From Ignavibacteriota bacterium (GTDB taxonomy: Bacteria > Bacteroidota > Ignavibacteria > UBA10030 > UBA6906): a stretch of 64,000 bases of DNA. Below the pieces are notes generated by a model that did no database searches, was not told where the DNA came from, and was given only the letters and a program-made list of their open reading frames with translations. The position numbers and the translations under genes were made by a program. This document shows, one piece after another, positions 43,992 to 53,819 of the stretch. The stretch spans positions 1-64,000 of the forward strand of contig JADJHP010000015.1 in the NCBI GenBank assembly GCA_016707525.1, read 5' to 3'. Numbering within the stretch: position 1 is the first letter of the stretch; every line of letters begins with the position of its first letter.

Positions 43992-45004
43992 ATGCATGAA
44001 GTGACCCTTATCCCGGGAGACGGCATCGGGCCCAGTATCGCGGACGCGACCGTCCGGATCATCGAAGCCACGGGCGTGAAGATCCAGTGGGAAAAGGTGG
44101 AAGCGGGGATGGCGGGCATCGACAAGTACAAAGACCCGTTGCCGAAGCATGTCATCGACTCGATCGCGCGGACCCGGTGTGCACTGAAGGGCCCCTGACC
44201 ACCCCGGTGGGGTCAGGGTTCCGGAGCGTCAACGTTGCCCTCAGAAAAGAGTTCGACCTGTATGCCAACGTCCGCCCCGCGCACACCTTCGAGGGGGTCC
44301 GTTCCCAGCATGAAGATCTGGATATCGTGACGGTCCGCGAGAACACCGAAGAGTTCTATGCCGGCATCGAACACTATATCGATCCGCAGCGGAGCGCGGC
44401 AGAGACGATCGGGATCGTGACACGCTCCGGGTCGGCGCGCATCCTCCGCTATGCCTATGAGTATGCCCGCAAGTACGGACGTAAGAAGGTCACCACGGTC
44501 CATAAGGCGAACATCCTGAAGTACACCGGCGGCCTCTTCCTCGATGTCTCACGCGAGATCGCGAGCGAGTATCCGGAGATCGAATCGAACGACCGCATCG
44601 TCGACAACATGGCGATGCAGATGGTGATGAACCCGCATCAGTTCGATGTGATCGTGACGACGAACCTGTTCGGCGACATCCTGTCCGATCTTGCCTCCGG
44701 ACTCGTCGGAGGGTTGGGTCTCGCTCCCGGCGCGAACATCGGCTACACGGCATCGATCTTCGAGGCGGTCCATGGCAGCGCGCCGGATATCGCCGGAAAG
44801 AACATCGCGAACCCGTGCGCACTCGTGCTGGCGGGCGTGATGATGCTCCGTCACCTGAATGAGGCCACTGCCGCGGACCGGATCGAGAAGGCCGTGCGCG
44901 CCGTGGTCAAGGAAGGGAAGAATGTGACGCGGGATCTGAACCCCACGCAGCCCGTGGGCACGATCGCGATGGCCGATGCGATCATTGCGGAGATGGGTGC
45001 GTAA
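43992..45004 (+). CDS. NAD-dependent isocitrate dehydrogenase, one frame change
   Basis: Oxidative decarboxylation of isocitrate to 2-oxoglutarate in the TCA cycle. A protein of about 337 residues: 'VTLIPGDGIGPSIADATVRII', 'GFRSVNVALRKEFDLYANVRP' in the substrate region, 'TVRENTEEFYAGIEH', 'TRSGSARILRYAYEYA', 'VHKANILKYTGGLF', 'NLFGDILSDLASGLVGG' and 'EAVHGSAPDIAGKN'. 'NTEEFYAGIEH' favours isocitrate over isopropylmalate dehydrogenase. The frame breaks at CCCC 44192-44195; adding one C restores LKGPLTTPVGSGFR. AGGTG precedes the ATG at 43992. It converges on the M16 gene with 23 bases of overlap. A weak -10 (TACCTT, 43940-43945) is upstream. Confidence 0.88.
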
Positions 45005-46319
45005 GGACATCGCCGTCAGGTGAGGCCCGGCGTACCGGAACGGATACGGCCTGCTGAACGGAAGGAAGGATCGCTCCTGCGTCACCGACGATGACGGTGG
45101 TCATCGTCGCCGGGTCCAGAAAGGTCCGTGCCACCCGCAAGACATCCTCGCGCGTCACCGCGCGCAGCCGCGAGAGATACGTCACGAAAGTATCTGCGGG
45201 CATATCATACAACTCCCGCACCTGCAGGGCCAGGGCCACCTGACCCGATGTTTCGAATGCCAGAGCGTACGCCCCGGCAAGGCTGTCGACAGCGAACCGG
45301 TGTTCATCTTCCGTGATCCCGCTCTCCCGCATCCTCTCCAGTTCGCCGAGGATCTCGCGTACGGCTTCTTCCGTCTTCTCGGTGTGGAATGCCCCGCCCG
45401 CGATGAACGGCCCTTCCGATCTGTAGGCCTGAAACGCTGACCATGCTCCGTACGTCAGCCCGCGTTTCTCCCGGAGGTTCGCATTGAGCCGGCTGTTGAA
45501 CTGTCCGCCGAGGATCCTGTTCAGCACCAACGCCGCCTGATAGTCGGGCGCGTTCCTCCGGAGCGCGATCGCCCCCATCCTGATCTCCGACTGCACCGCG
45601 CCGGGCCGGTCCACGATCAGAACGTCGGGAGGGCGGGTGGAGAGCGCAGGGAAGGGCGGCACCTCCGTCTTCGCCGGGTTCAACCAGTCACCGAATTCCC
45701 TGGTGATGATGGACTCGAGCCGCGTCATCGAGAGATCGCCAACGCAGGCCACGAGCAGGTTTCCGGGAGCGATATGCGCGGACTTGAACGATGCGACATC
45801 CTCCGTCCCGATCCGCTGCAGGGAGAGTTCATTCCCCTCGGACTCGGTGCCGTACGGATGGATGTCACCGTAGATGGTCCTGTAGAAGACCGAACTTGCG
45901 ATGTGCGACGGCCGGTCCTTCTGCTGGAGGAACGATGTGATCCGCTGTTTCCTGAGCCGGTCGACTTCCGTTGCAGGGTACGATGCATTCCTGAGAATGT
46001 CCGCCATCACGCCGGCCATCGCTTCGAGATGCGTCGTGAGCGTGGAGACGGAGAAGACCGTTCCGTCGTGCGTCACACTGGCCTGATAGTACGCCCCGGC
46101 GAAGTCGAACGCTTCCGCGATCGCGGCAAGCATGCGGGTGGGTGTGCCCGCGTCCAGCGCATCGCCCGCGAGTGTCGCGAGCCCTGCCTTGCCGGCCGGG
46201 TCGGCATTCGCCCCGGACCGGAAGACAAAGGAGAGATGGACCAGTGGGAGGGCGGTCCGTTCGACCAGGAGGAGGCGGATGCCGTTCCGGAGACGCGCTT
46301 CCTGAATGACCGGTATCAT
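44982..46319 (-). CDS. M16-family peptidase homologue lacking the HxxEH site
   Basis: A 445-residue M16 (pitrilysin/MPP) fold protein. Where active members have HxxEH, this one has GLATLAGDALD, so the zinc site is missing. The second half retains 'RMGAIALRRNAPDYQAALVLNRILGG' and 'LRRNAPD'-type motifs and 'LREKRGLTYGAWSAFQAYR', the R/Y substrate-tail site. It is therefore likely the non-catalytic partner of the next gene upstream, as in heterodimeric M16B peptidases. The start overlaps that gene's stop by four bases. Confidence 0.88.
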   Translation of the reverse strand: MIPVIQEARLRNGIRLLLVERTALPLVHLSFVFRSGANADPAGKAGLATLAGDALDAGTPTRMLAAIAEAFDFAGAYYQASVTHDGTVFSVSTLTTHLEAMAGVMADILRNASYPATEVDRLRKQRITSFLQQKDRPSHIASSVFYRTIYGDIHPYGTESEGNELSLQRIGTEDVASFKSAHIAPGNLLVACVGDLSMTRLESIITREFGDWLNPAKTEVPPFPALSTRPPDVLIVDRPGAVQSEIRMGAIALRRNAPDYQAALVLNRILGGQFNSRLNANLREKRGLTYGAWSAFQAYRSEGPFIAGGAFHTEKTEEAVREILGELERMRESGITEDEHRFAVDSLAGAYALAFETSGQVALALQVRELYDMPADTFVTYLSRLRAVTREDVLRVARTFLDPATMTTVIVGDAGAILPSVQQAVSVPVRRASPDGDVLTHPSPQ

Positions 46320-47596
46320 GCGCGCCCGTCCTTCTGCGGTACAACGGTGAGTGTGACCGCGGGGTGCGAGAGGACGCGATCCGCGCAGAGCCGTACCTCT
46401 TCCGGTGTGATGCCCAGGTATCGTTCGGGATAGGTGTTCAGCAACTGCGCCGACCCGCCCAGTGTATGATACGTTGCCATCGCATCGGCACGGTGCAGCA
46501 TGCCGGAGAGCCCGTGGATGTGCTGGGAGAGGTTCATCGTGATGGACTTCTCGACCTCGCGTTGCTCCGGGCCATGGGCGAGGATCTCGTGAACAACGGC
46601 CATGGCCGACGCACGCACGTCGTCGATGGTGTGGCCGGTCCGCGGCGTGATCTGGATGACCAGGCGGCCGGTGCGTTCAAGGCCGTGGTGATAGGTGATC
46701 ACCGACTGCGCGCATTGCTGATCCACGACCAGCGACCTGTACAAGCGCGAGTTCTTTCCGGAACTGAGGACATCGGTGAAGACATCGAGAAGGATATCCT
46801 CGCGCGTGTTCCAGGGGGCGCCATGCCATGCCATGTAGAGGCGGGGGAGCTGCACCGCATCCGGCAGTTCGATCGTGCGTGGCGATGCGAGCACGCCGGG
46901 CCCGATCGCCGGCCGCGGCGGTTCGCCATGCGATGGTATCGGACCGAAATATCGCTCGATCATTGCGCGGGCCTGTTCGGCCTGGAAATTACCTGCCAGC
47001 ACCAGGCATGCGTTGTCCGGTGCGTAGTACGTGTGAAAGAAGGCCCGCACGTCGTCAAGGCTGGCGGCAGCAAGGTCGTCCATCGATCCGATCACCGGCC
47101 AGTGATGGGGATACCCGGGCGGATACAGTGCCGCCATCAGTGTTTCGTGCGCAAGCCCGTACGGCTGGTTCTCGTAGCTCTGCCGCCGTTCGTTCCGCAC
47201 GACATCACGCTGGTTGTCGAGCTTCTCCTGGGAGAGTGCAGGCAACAGGGCACCCATCCTGTCCGATTCAAGAAAAAGCGCGAGCTCGAGCTGGTCGGCC
47301 GGCACGAGTTCGTAATAGTTCGTCCGGTCCTCATTGGTGGAACCGTTTACCTGTCCACCCACCGCCTGCAGCCGGTGGAAGTGCTCACCGTCCGGAACAT
47401 GCTCCGACCCTTTGAACATCATATGTTCGAAGAGGTGGGCGAGGCCGGTGTGTCCGGGAGATTCGTTCTTGGATCCGACGTGATACATCACTTCGACGGC
47501 GACCACCGGGACGGAAGGATCGGGATGGAGAATGACGTGCAGTCCGTTGGAAAGGCGGTATTCGGTTATCGGGAGGTCGACGCGCAGTGTCTGCAT
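46316..47596 (-). CDS. M16-family zinc metallopeptidase (active subunit)
   Basis: A 426-residue M16B peptidase with an intact inverted zinc motif HLFEH at 54-58 ('GLAHLFEHMMFKGSEHV') and the downstream Glu region 'GGQVNGSTNEDRTNYYELVP'. Such enzymes degrade peptides or trim propeptides, usually as heterodimers with an inactive partner, which is encoded next. The ATG at 47596 starts the family's 'lpi.e..LsNGL.vilhpd' strand; an in-frame ATG further upstream (47653) lies in the divergent promoter region. No signal peptide is seen, so it is probably cytosolic. Confidence 0.9.
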   Translation of the reverse strand: MQTLRVDLPITEYRLSNGLHVILHPDPSVPVVAVEVMYHVGSKNESPGHTGLAHLFEHMMFKGSEHVPDGEHFHRLQAVGGQVNGSTNEDRTNYYELVPADQLELALFLESDRMGALLPALSQEKLDNQRDVVRNERRQSYENQPYGLAHETLMAALYPPGYPHHWPVIGSMDDLAAASLDDVRAFFHTYYAPDNACLVLAGNFQAEQARAMIERYFGPIPSHGEPPRPAIGPGVLASPRTIELPDAVQLPRLYMAWHGAPWNTREDILLDVFTDVLSSGKNSRLYRSLVVDQQCAQSVITYHHGLERTGRLVIQITPRTGHTIDDVRASAMAVVHEILAHGPEQREVEKSITMNLSQHIHGLSGMLHRADAMATYHTLGGSAQLLNTYPERYLGITPEEVRLCADRVLSHPAVTLTVVPQKDGRA

Positions 47597-47685
47597 GGCG
47601 CAATATCGCACTTTGTGGCGCGAAAAGCCACAATTGCATCTTTCTCCGAACAACCGTTTCTTAGAGAATGATCCAGGTGACGTTC

Positions 47686-49092
47686 ATGCATCGTCGCAGT
47701 GCCGCCATGCTCCTCTGCGTGGCATCGTTCCTTGGAGGATGTTCGAACTGGTATGATACGGGAACGACGCCTCGCTCGGCGGGATACCGGCCGGGGTATC
47801 CGTCGTTCGACGTGGAATGCGTGCCCCAGGTGACGGAAGGGCGATCCGGGTTGGACGTGCATCTCCGTACGGTCACCCCGACCCTCACGTTCCTGAAGGT
47901 CGAGGGCGGATTCTCGGCGCGGCTGCTGGTCCAGGTCCGGGTGATGGAACTGGACGGTGAGACCCAGGTGGCGGAAGCCGCCTGGCCGGAAACGTTGACC
48001 GTAGCCAGTTATCCCGAGACCCAGTCTCATCCGCCGCTGCACATCCGCAGATTTGTCCCCGTCGCGGCGGGGGAGTACAGGGTCAGGGTACAGATCGAAG
48101 ACCTTGCGACCGGGAAGACCGGAGACCGTGTGCCCTCGGTGGTGGTGCCGCGGGTGATCGAAGGTGATCCATCCCTCGGTGGTCTCGTGTTGTCCCGGCG
48201 TGTCGCAGGGGGAGACCTCGAACCGGTGGTCGGGTTTCATTTGCCTGCTTCGCGTGAGACGCTGTTCGCGAGCGCTCCGGCGATCAATGTACCCACAGGG
48301 ACGCCGCTCCGGGTAGAGTACACGATATGCCGTTACGTGACCGATACGCTCCGCGCGACCGCGCCGTATCTGTTCATGCCGACGATGACCGCGATGGAGC
48401 GGAAGCGGATCTTTCCGCAGAGCATCGACACGGTTCTGGTCGCGCGGGAGACCAGGAACCTCGGTGCGGATGGACGTGTTCTTGATGACCCGCTTCCGCC
48501 TCTTGGCCGCGGCGTGTATCAGATGGCGCTGTATGTCCGGGGGCCAGGGCAGGACACCACGGAGGCGTCGGCCGCAGGCGCGATCAAGTATTTTGCAGTT
48601 GTCGGCCCCTCGTTTCCGCGGCCGGTGCTCGTGAAGGACCTGGTCGATGCATCAGGATATCTCGCGTACAGGCACGAACAGGCGGCATTGGACACCCTGC
48701 GCGACCAGGAGGAATTGCGTACTGCCTTCGATCGGTTCTGGTTGTCGATGACGCGCGACAAGCGCCGCGCAGTGCGGCTGATGCGCACATTTTTCGCAAG
48801 GATCGAGGAGGCGAACCGGCTCTTCTCGAGTTACAAAGAGGGATGGAAGACGGACCGGGGGATGGTGTATGCCGTCTTCGGCCCGCCGGAGAGTGTGGAG
48901 AAAAGACCGGAGTCGGAGGTGTGGTATTACAACTTCCCCGGGCCCTACCAGGGGAATGTTTTCGAATTCCGCCGCGTCTTCTTTGCGCCGGCGAAGCTGG
49001 CGATCGAGGAGTACCTCCTGCGGCGGAGCCCGGTGTATGAGGCCTCATGGGATCGAATGGTGCAGAAGTGGCGAGAGGGAGAGGTGTACTGA
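47686..49092 (+). CDS. GWxTD-domain lipoprotein
   Basis: A 468-residue lipoprotein. The N-terminus MLLCVASFLGGCSNWYD has a lipobox LGGC, so Cys19 from this start should be lipidated. The C-terminal GWxTD domain is clear ('FSSYKEGWKTDRGMVYAVFGPP', 'EVWYYNFPG', 'FEFRRVFF'). The family is common in Bacteroidota, Chlorobi and Ignavibacteria; its function is unknown. The upstream ATG (47668) is less likely because AGGTGA sits between it and the ATG at 47686. A 7-base inverted repeat (TTGTGGC/GCCACAA, 47613-47633) lies between this gene and the divergent M16 genes. Confidence 0.85.
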   Translation: MHRRSAAMLLCVASFLGGCSNWYDTGTTPRSAGYRPGYPSFDVECVPQVTEGRSGLDVHLRTVTPTLTFLKVEGGFSARLLVQVRVMELDGETQVAEAAWPETLTVASYPETQSHPPLHIRRFVPVAAGEYRVRVQIEDLATGKTGDRVPSVVVPRVIEGDPSLGGLVLSRRVAGGDLEPVVGFHLPASRETLFASAPAINVPTGTPLRVEYTICRYVTDTLRATAPYLFMPTMTAMERKRIFPQSIDTVLVARETRNLGADGRVLDDPLPPLGRGVYQMALYVRGPGQDTTEASAAGAIKYFAVVGPSFPRPVLVKDLVDASGYLAYRHEQAALDTLRDQEELRTAFDRFWLSMTRDKRRAVRLMRTFFARIEEANRLFSSYKEGWKTDRGMVYAVFGPPESVEKRPESEVWYYNFPGPYQGNVFEFRRVFFAPAKLAIEEYLLRRSPVYEASWDRMVQKWREGEVY

Positions 49093-50081
49093 TGAAGATC
49101 GGTAATGTGATGATCGAGCGCGGGCTGTTGCTGGCTCCCATGGAGGATGTGACCGACCTGCCGTTCCGGCTCATCTGCAAGGAGATGGGCGCGGACCTGA
49201 TGTACACGGAGTTCGTGAATTCCGATGGCCTCGTGCGCGGGAATGAGAAGACCCGGAAGAAGATGGCGTTCCTGGAGCAGGAGCGCCCGATCGGGATCCA
49301 GATCTACGGCGGCAACATCGATGCGATGGAGGGCGCGGCGCGTGCAGCCGAGAGTTTCAACCCCGATCTCATCGATATCAATGCCGGATGCTGGGTGCGT
49401 GATGTTGCGCTGCGCGGTGCAGGAGCAGGGTTGCTGCGCGATCTGCCACGCCTGGAGCAACTCGTCAACACCGTCGTGAAGGCCGTGCGTACACCGGTGA
49501 CCCTCAAGACGCGCCTTGGATGGGATGCGCAATCCATCCGGATCGTCGACGTGGCGAAGATGTGCGAACAGTCGGGTATCGCTGCCCTTACCGTGCACTG
49601 CCGCACACGCGACCAGGGGCACAAGGGAGGCGTTGACTATTCCTGGATCCCGCGTATCAAGGAAGCGGTGTCCATTCCGGTGATCCTCAACGGGGACGTG
49701 GTCACGCCGGAGGACGTGCAGAATGCCTTCACCTCGACCGGTTGCGATGCCGTGATGATCGGCCGTGGTGCCATCAACAATCCCTGGATCTTCCGCCAGG
49801 CGAAGCACTTCATGGCCACGGGCACGCTGCTGCCGGAGCCGACGCTGGAAGAGCGTGTGGACCTCCTCAAGAAGCACCTGCACCTTGCCGTCGAGCACAA
49901 GGGTGAGCGCACCGGTGTGATCGAACTCCGGAAGCACTACTCCGGCTTCCTGCGCGGGCTTCCGCACGTGTCGAAGATCCGCACGGAGCTCATGCAATTC
50001 ACCGAGGCCGAACCGATCCTGCAGCATTTGACCGCATTCCTGGAGTATTACTCGCCCGGAGCTCCCGCCGGCCCTGCTTGA
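49092..50081 (+). CDS. dus: tRNA-dihydrouridine synthase
   Basis: A flavoenzyme reducing uridine to dihydrouridine in tRNA. The 329 residues have 'LLLAPMEDVTDLPFRLICKEMG', 'YTEFVNSDGL', 'PIGIQIYGGNID', the catalytic Cys in INAGCWVRDV, 'VTLKTRLGWD', 'LTVHCRTRDQGHKGG', 'IPVILNGDV' and 'MIGRGAINNPWIF'. The usual NMGCP is NAGCW here, a mild variation seen in Bacteroidota-type enzymes. The start shares one base with the previous stop. Confidence 0.93.
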   Translation: MKIGNVMIERGLLLAPMEDVTDLPFRLICKEMGADLMYTEFVNSDGLVRGNEKTRKKMAFLEQERPIGIQIYGGNIDAMEGAARAAESFNPDLIDINAGCWVRDVALRGAGAGLLRDLPRLEQLVNTVVKAVRTPVTLKTRLGWDAQSIRIVDVAKMCEQSGIAALTVHCRTRDQGHKGGVDYSWIPRIKEAVSIPVILNGDVVTPEDVQNAFTSTGCDAVMIGRGAINNPWIFRQAKHFMATGTLLPEPTLEERVDLLKKHLHLAVEHKGERTGVIELRKHYSGFLRGLPHVSKIRTELMQFTEAEPILQHLTAFLEYYSPGAPAGPA

Positions 50082-50106
50082 ACGCAGAAGAACCGTTTTG
50101 TATATT
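50078..50106 (+). promoter_or_regulatory. Promoter of the S46 peptidase gene
   Basis: TTGAAC, a 17-base spacer and TATATT. It starts inside the dus stop codon and gives a leader of about 46 bases with GGGAGG before the ATG. Confidence 0.6.
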
Positions 50107-50158
50107 GAAAAGCTAGTCACCCGCTTGGCGTGACCTACCTGTCCTTTGGGAGGATTCC

Positions 50159-52231
50159 ATGGTTGTGCAACGTTCTGTGCGGCTGCTTCTTGCAGCCGTC
50201 GTTGGAGTACTATGTGTTTCATATGCGATGGCGGACGAAGGGATGTGGACATTCGACAATCCGCCCCGCAAGCAGTTGAAGGAACTCTACGGTTTCGAAC
50301 CGACGAAGGAATGGCTGGACCACGTCCGGCTGTCCAGCGTCCGTTTCAATGACGGCGGCTCCGGCGCGTTCGTGAGTGCTGATGGCCTTGTCATCACCAA
50401 TCACCATGTCGCCCGCGGGCAACTGCAGAAGATGTCGTCGCAGCAGAAGAACTATGTCGCCGATGGCTTCTATGCCCGTACCCACGCCGAAGAACTCAAG
50501 TCGTCCGACCTGGAACTCAACGTGCTGGTGGGCATGCAGGACGTCACCGCCCGCGTGATCGCGGCGATGAAGCCCGGCATGTCGACGAAAGAAGCGGTCG
50601 CTGCCCGCAAGGCGGTGATGGCGGCGATCAGCAAGGAAAGCAAAGAGAAGACCGGCCTCCGCGCCGACGTCGTGAGCCTGTATCAGGGCGGTGAATACTG
50701 GCTCTATACCTACAAGCAGTACACCGATGTCCGCCTGGTGATGGCGCCGGAAGAGAAGATCGCGTTCTACGGCGGCGATGCGGATAATTTCACGTTTCCG
50801 CGCTACGACCTGGACATGGCCTTCTTCCGTGTGTACGAGAACGACACACCGGTGAAGGTCGAGCATTTCTTCCGCTGGAATGCCGCAGGTGCGGCGGATG
50901 GTGAACTCGTGTTCGTGTCGGGACATCCCGGATCCACGAACCGCCTGCAGACGTACGCACAGACGGAATACCAGCGCGACGTCGCGTATCCGATGACGTT
51001 GAAGACGCTCAAACGTCGCCTCGCGGTGCTCAACGCCTATGCTGTGCGCGGTGCCGAACAGGCACGCCAGGCCCGCGGATCCATCTTCGGGCTGGAGAAT
51101 TCGTTGAAGGCGATGACCGGCGAGTTCGGCGGGCTGAACGACCGGGAAACGATGGCAAAGAAAGCGGCCGAGGAGAAGGACTTCCGTGACCGTATCATGG
51201 CGAATCCCACATGGCAGGCGCAGTATGCCTGGGCATGGGATTCCATCGGTGTGGCGCTCGAACGCCAGCGGGCACAGGCAAACACACGGTCCTTCCGTTC
51301 GGTGCGCAGCCGGCTCCTGAGCTTTGCGACGACGCTCGTGCAGTATGTGGAAGAGATCAAGAAGCCGAATGGCGAACGCCTCGCGCCGTACCAGGATGCG
51401 AATCTCGAAGGGACCAGATTCCGGCTCTTCTCTCCGGCCCCGGTGTATCTGGATCTCGATGAGGAACAGTGCATCGACGGGCTCCGCGAGTCGCTTGAAG
51501 CGCTGGGCGCGGATGAACCGTTCATGAAGGCCGTGCTGCGCGGAAAGACACCCGAAGCCCTTGCAAAGGAACTCGTGCGGGGTTCGAAACTCGCCGATCC
51601 CGCTGTGCGCCGTCAGATGCTCGAAGGTGGGGAGAAAGCGGTCAGGGCGTCGGAAGATCCCGCGATCGTGCTTGCCCGTATCATCGAACCGATGAACCGG
51701 GAGACCCGGAGCTGGGAAGAGAAGAACATCTCCGGACTGCTTACCAGGGCGAGCGAGAAGATCGGTGAAGCACGTTTTGTGGTGTACGGTAAGACCGCAT
51801 ATCCCGACGCCACGTTCACGCTGCGCCTGTCGTATGGTACGGTGAAGGGGTATCCGATGAACGGTACCGTGGCGCCGGCGAAGACCACGCTGTTCGGCCT
51901 CTACGACCGCGCCTACAGCTTTGACTTGAAGGGGGCCTTCGATCTGCCGCAGCGGTATCTGGACCGCATCGGCTCGTTGGACCTGAAGACACCGGTGAAC
52001 TTCGTGAGCACGTGCGATATCATCGGCGGCAATTCCGGATCACCGGTGATCAACGCGAAGGGTGAATATGTCGGCCTGATCTTCGATGGCAACATCGAGA
52101 GCCTGCCCGGGCGCTTCCTCTACGCTGAGAAGGCGAACCGCGCGGTCTCCGTCCATTCGGCGTACATCATCCATTCGCTGCGGAAGCTGTATGATGCCGC
52201 GCCGCTGGCGGACGAGCTGGAAGGCAAGTAG
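50159..52231 (+). CDS. S46-family dipeptidyl-peptidase (DPP7-like)
   Basis: Cleaves dipeptides from the N-terminus of peptides in the periplasm or at the surface. The 690 residues start with a signal peptide (LLLAAVVGVLCVSYAMA). The catalytic His lies in TNHHVARG (about 82-83), and the nucleophile is Ser626 in GGNSGSPV. The S1-pocket residue that in Porphyromonas distinguishes DPP7 (Gly) from DPP11 (Arg) is Gly here (FDGN, about 644), which favours hydrophobic P1 residues. S46 peptidases serve protein-fermenting bacteria. Confidence 0.92.
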   Translation: MVVQRSVRLLLAAVVGVLCVSYAMADEGMWTFDNPPRKQLKELYGFEPTKEWLDHVRLSSVRFNDGGSGAFVSADGLVITNHHVARGQLQKMSSQQKNYVADGFYARTHAEELKSSDLELNVLVGMQDVTARVIAAMKPGMSTKEAVAARKAVMAAISKESKEKTGLRADVVSLYQGGEYWLYTYKQYTDVRLVMAPEEKIAFYGGDADNFTFPRYDLDMAFFRVYENDTPVKVEHFFRWNAAGAADGELVFVSGHPGSTNRLQTYAQTEYQRDVAYPMTLKTLKRRLAVLNAYAVRGAEQARQARGSIFGLENSLKAMTGEFGGLNDRETMAKKAAEEKDFRDRIMANPTWQAQYAWAWDSIGVALERQRAQANTRSFRSVRSRLLSFATTLVQYVEEIKKPNGERLAPYQDANLEGTRFRLFSPAPVYLDLDEEQCIDGLRESLEALGADEPFMKAVLRGKTPEALAKELVRGSKLADPAVRRQMLEGGEKAVRASEDPAIVLARIIEPMNRETRSWEEKNISGLLTRASEKIGEARFVVYGKTAYPDATFTLRLSYGTVKGYPMNGTVAPAKTTLFGLYDRAYSFDLKGAFDLPQRYLDRIGSLDLKTPVNFVSTCDIIGGNSGSPVINAKGEYVGLIFDGNIESLPGRFLYAEKANRAVSVHSAYIIHSLRKLYDAAPLADELEGK

Positions 52232-52261
52232 CAGTCCGGCGAACCGTAAAAGGAGAAAAGA

Positions 52262-52294
52262 AAAGGGGCCTGACGTTCAGGCCCCTTTCTTTTT
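52262..52294. terminator. Bidirectional intrinsic terminator
   Basis: A perfect 12-bp stem (AAAGGGGCCTGA/TCAGGCCCCTTT) with a 3-base loop, followed by CTTTTT on the plus strand and preceded by an A-run that serves the minus strand. It separates the S46 and M28 genes. Confidence 0.9.
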
Positions 52295-52322
52295 GCGGGG
52301 TACTCCATGCCCTCGCTTCTTT

Positions 52323-53723
52323 TCAGAAGGGCCACTGTCCCTGCCGCTTCAACCGCTGCTCCATCCCCGACTTCCTGAAATTCTCCAGGCGCTCCTCAAG
52401 AGATTTTCTGCGCAGCGGGAGCGCGGTCCCGTTCGCGAGTTCCCGCACGAGGAGCGCCGCCACTGCGCTCGCATCGACCAACGCCCTGCGATCGACCTTG
52501 TCGAAGGTGTCCCCCATGTCGTGATAGTGGAAGACCGATTCTTTCTCGAGATGTCCCATGAACGTGAAACTCGGAATACCCTCGAGCAGAAACCACTGGT
52601 GGTCGCTGTTGGTCCACGGCACGCTGATCACGCTGTCGGTGAATGCATACCCCTGGAGTCCGCCAAGGAACGTGCGCGCGAAGGGGAGCAGGGCATCGTG
52701 ACCCATGACGTTGATCCCTGTGGGCCGGCCGGGCATGTCCAGGTTCACCATCGCGACGATGCTATCCTGCGCGTGGGCTTTCACGTAGGCGCCCGCACCC
52801 CAGATGCCGAGTTCCTCGCCGTTGAACCACACGCAATCCACCGTATACTCATTGGAAGGGGAGAAGCGCGCGAGGAGACGCGCGATCTCGTACACCGCCG
52901 CCGAGCCGACCCCATTGTCCACCGCCCCCTGTCCAATGTCCCAGCCGTCGACATGCCCGCCCACGACGATCCGCGCCTTGCGCTTGCCGGGGAACGTTGC
53001 CACAAGATTCGCGGTGGCAACCGTCTTGCACCGTGAGGCGGTGGCAATGCGGACCGTGACCGATCGGTTGCCGGAGAGGAGCCGGCGGAGACGCTGGCCT
53101 TCTTCGTAGGTGATGCTATACGCAGGAAGAGCCGACGGTGCGCCAAGGAAGTTGCTGACGCCCGCCAGGAGGAGCCCGCCTGGTTTGTCGTTGATGAACA
53201 GGACCGCCCGCGCCCCGGCCGCGGCGGCACGAGCGATGATCTCATAGCGCAGAGGCGATTCTCCCTCCTTCGGCGCTTCCGATGTTACGAGAGCGACCGA
53301 CCCGCGGATCCCACCACATTCTCCGTCACGCCCGTGTGCGGCCCAGGTGAGCGGGGCTTCGAATGCCGGATGGGCATCGACATATCCGAGCGCGATAGCG
53401 CGCAGCGTGCGCGGTTCGGGTGTGAGAACCGTAACGGCATCGTCCCCGCGTTCCCACCCCGGCATCGTAAATGCCTCACGATGCGCCGTCACGCCATGCT
53501 TCCGCAGCTCCTGTTCAAGGATCAGGAGGGTCCGCTCGTTGGCCGGCGAGCCCGGCAGCCGTCCGCCGGCCTCATCACAGATCCGCTGCAGGACCGCGTA
53601 TCCTTCGTGGGAACTATACGCCGAGCCGAGGATCGCCTCCCGGATCGGGTCGCCAGCAAAGGCGGACACGGTGCACAAGGAAAGCGCAAGAGCAACGATC
53701 TGGATGCGGAGCACACGGAACAT
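52323..53723 (-). CDS. Secreted M28-family metallo-aminopeptidase/carboxypeptidase with PA domain
   Basis: A 466-residue zinc peptidase with a signal peptide (IQIVALALSLCTVSAFA). A protease-associated insert ('VALVTSEAPKEGES', 'RAAAAGARAVLFINDKPGG') precedes the M28 domain, whose dizinc ligands are visible: His in GGHVDGWDI, Asp in GAVDNGVGS, Glu-Glu in FNGEELGIWG, Asp in VNLDMPG and His in FHYHDMGDTFDK. It is close to the plasma glutamate-carboxypeptidase-like branch. GAGG precedes the ATG at 53723. It is divergent from xdhA. Confidence 0.88.
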   Translation of the reverse strand: MFRVLRIQIVALALSLCTVSAFAGDPIREAILGSAYSSHEGYAVLQRICDEAGGRLPGSPANERTLLILEQELRKHGVTAHREAFTMPGWERGDDAVTVLTPEPRTLRAIALGYVDAHPAFEAPLTWAAHGRDGECGGIRGSVALVTSEAPKEGESPLRYEIIARAAAAGARAVLFINDKPGGLLLAGVSNFLGAPSALPAYSITYEEGQRLRRLLSGNRSVTVRIATASRCKTVATANLVATFPGKRKARIVVGGHVDGWDIGQGAVDNGVGSAAVYEIARLLARFSPSNEYTVDCVWFNGEELGIWGAGAYVKAHAQDSIVAMVNLDMPGRPTGINVMGHDALLPFARTFLGGLQGYAFTDSVISVPWTNSDHQWFLLEGIPSFTFMGHLEKESVFHYHDMGDTFDKVDRRALVDASAVAALLVRELANGTALPLRRKSLEERLENFRKSGMEQRLKRQGQWPF

Positions 53724-53772
53724 ACGAAAGGCCTCGAACGATGGTTCCTGAACGGATCTGCAACGGATGTTC

Positions 53773-53801
53773 AGTGTAGGGAAGTCGGATGAGAGAGTCA
53801 A
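53773..53801 (-). promoter_or_regulatory. Promoter of the M28 peptidase gene
   Basis: On the minus strand TTGACT (53801-53796), a 17-base spacer and TACACT (53778-53773). The leader is about 43 bases. Confidence 0.6.
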
Positions 53802-53819
53802 TCCACCGGTGATACAGCG

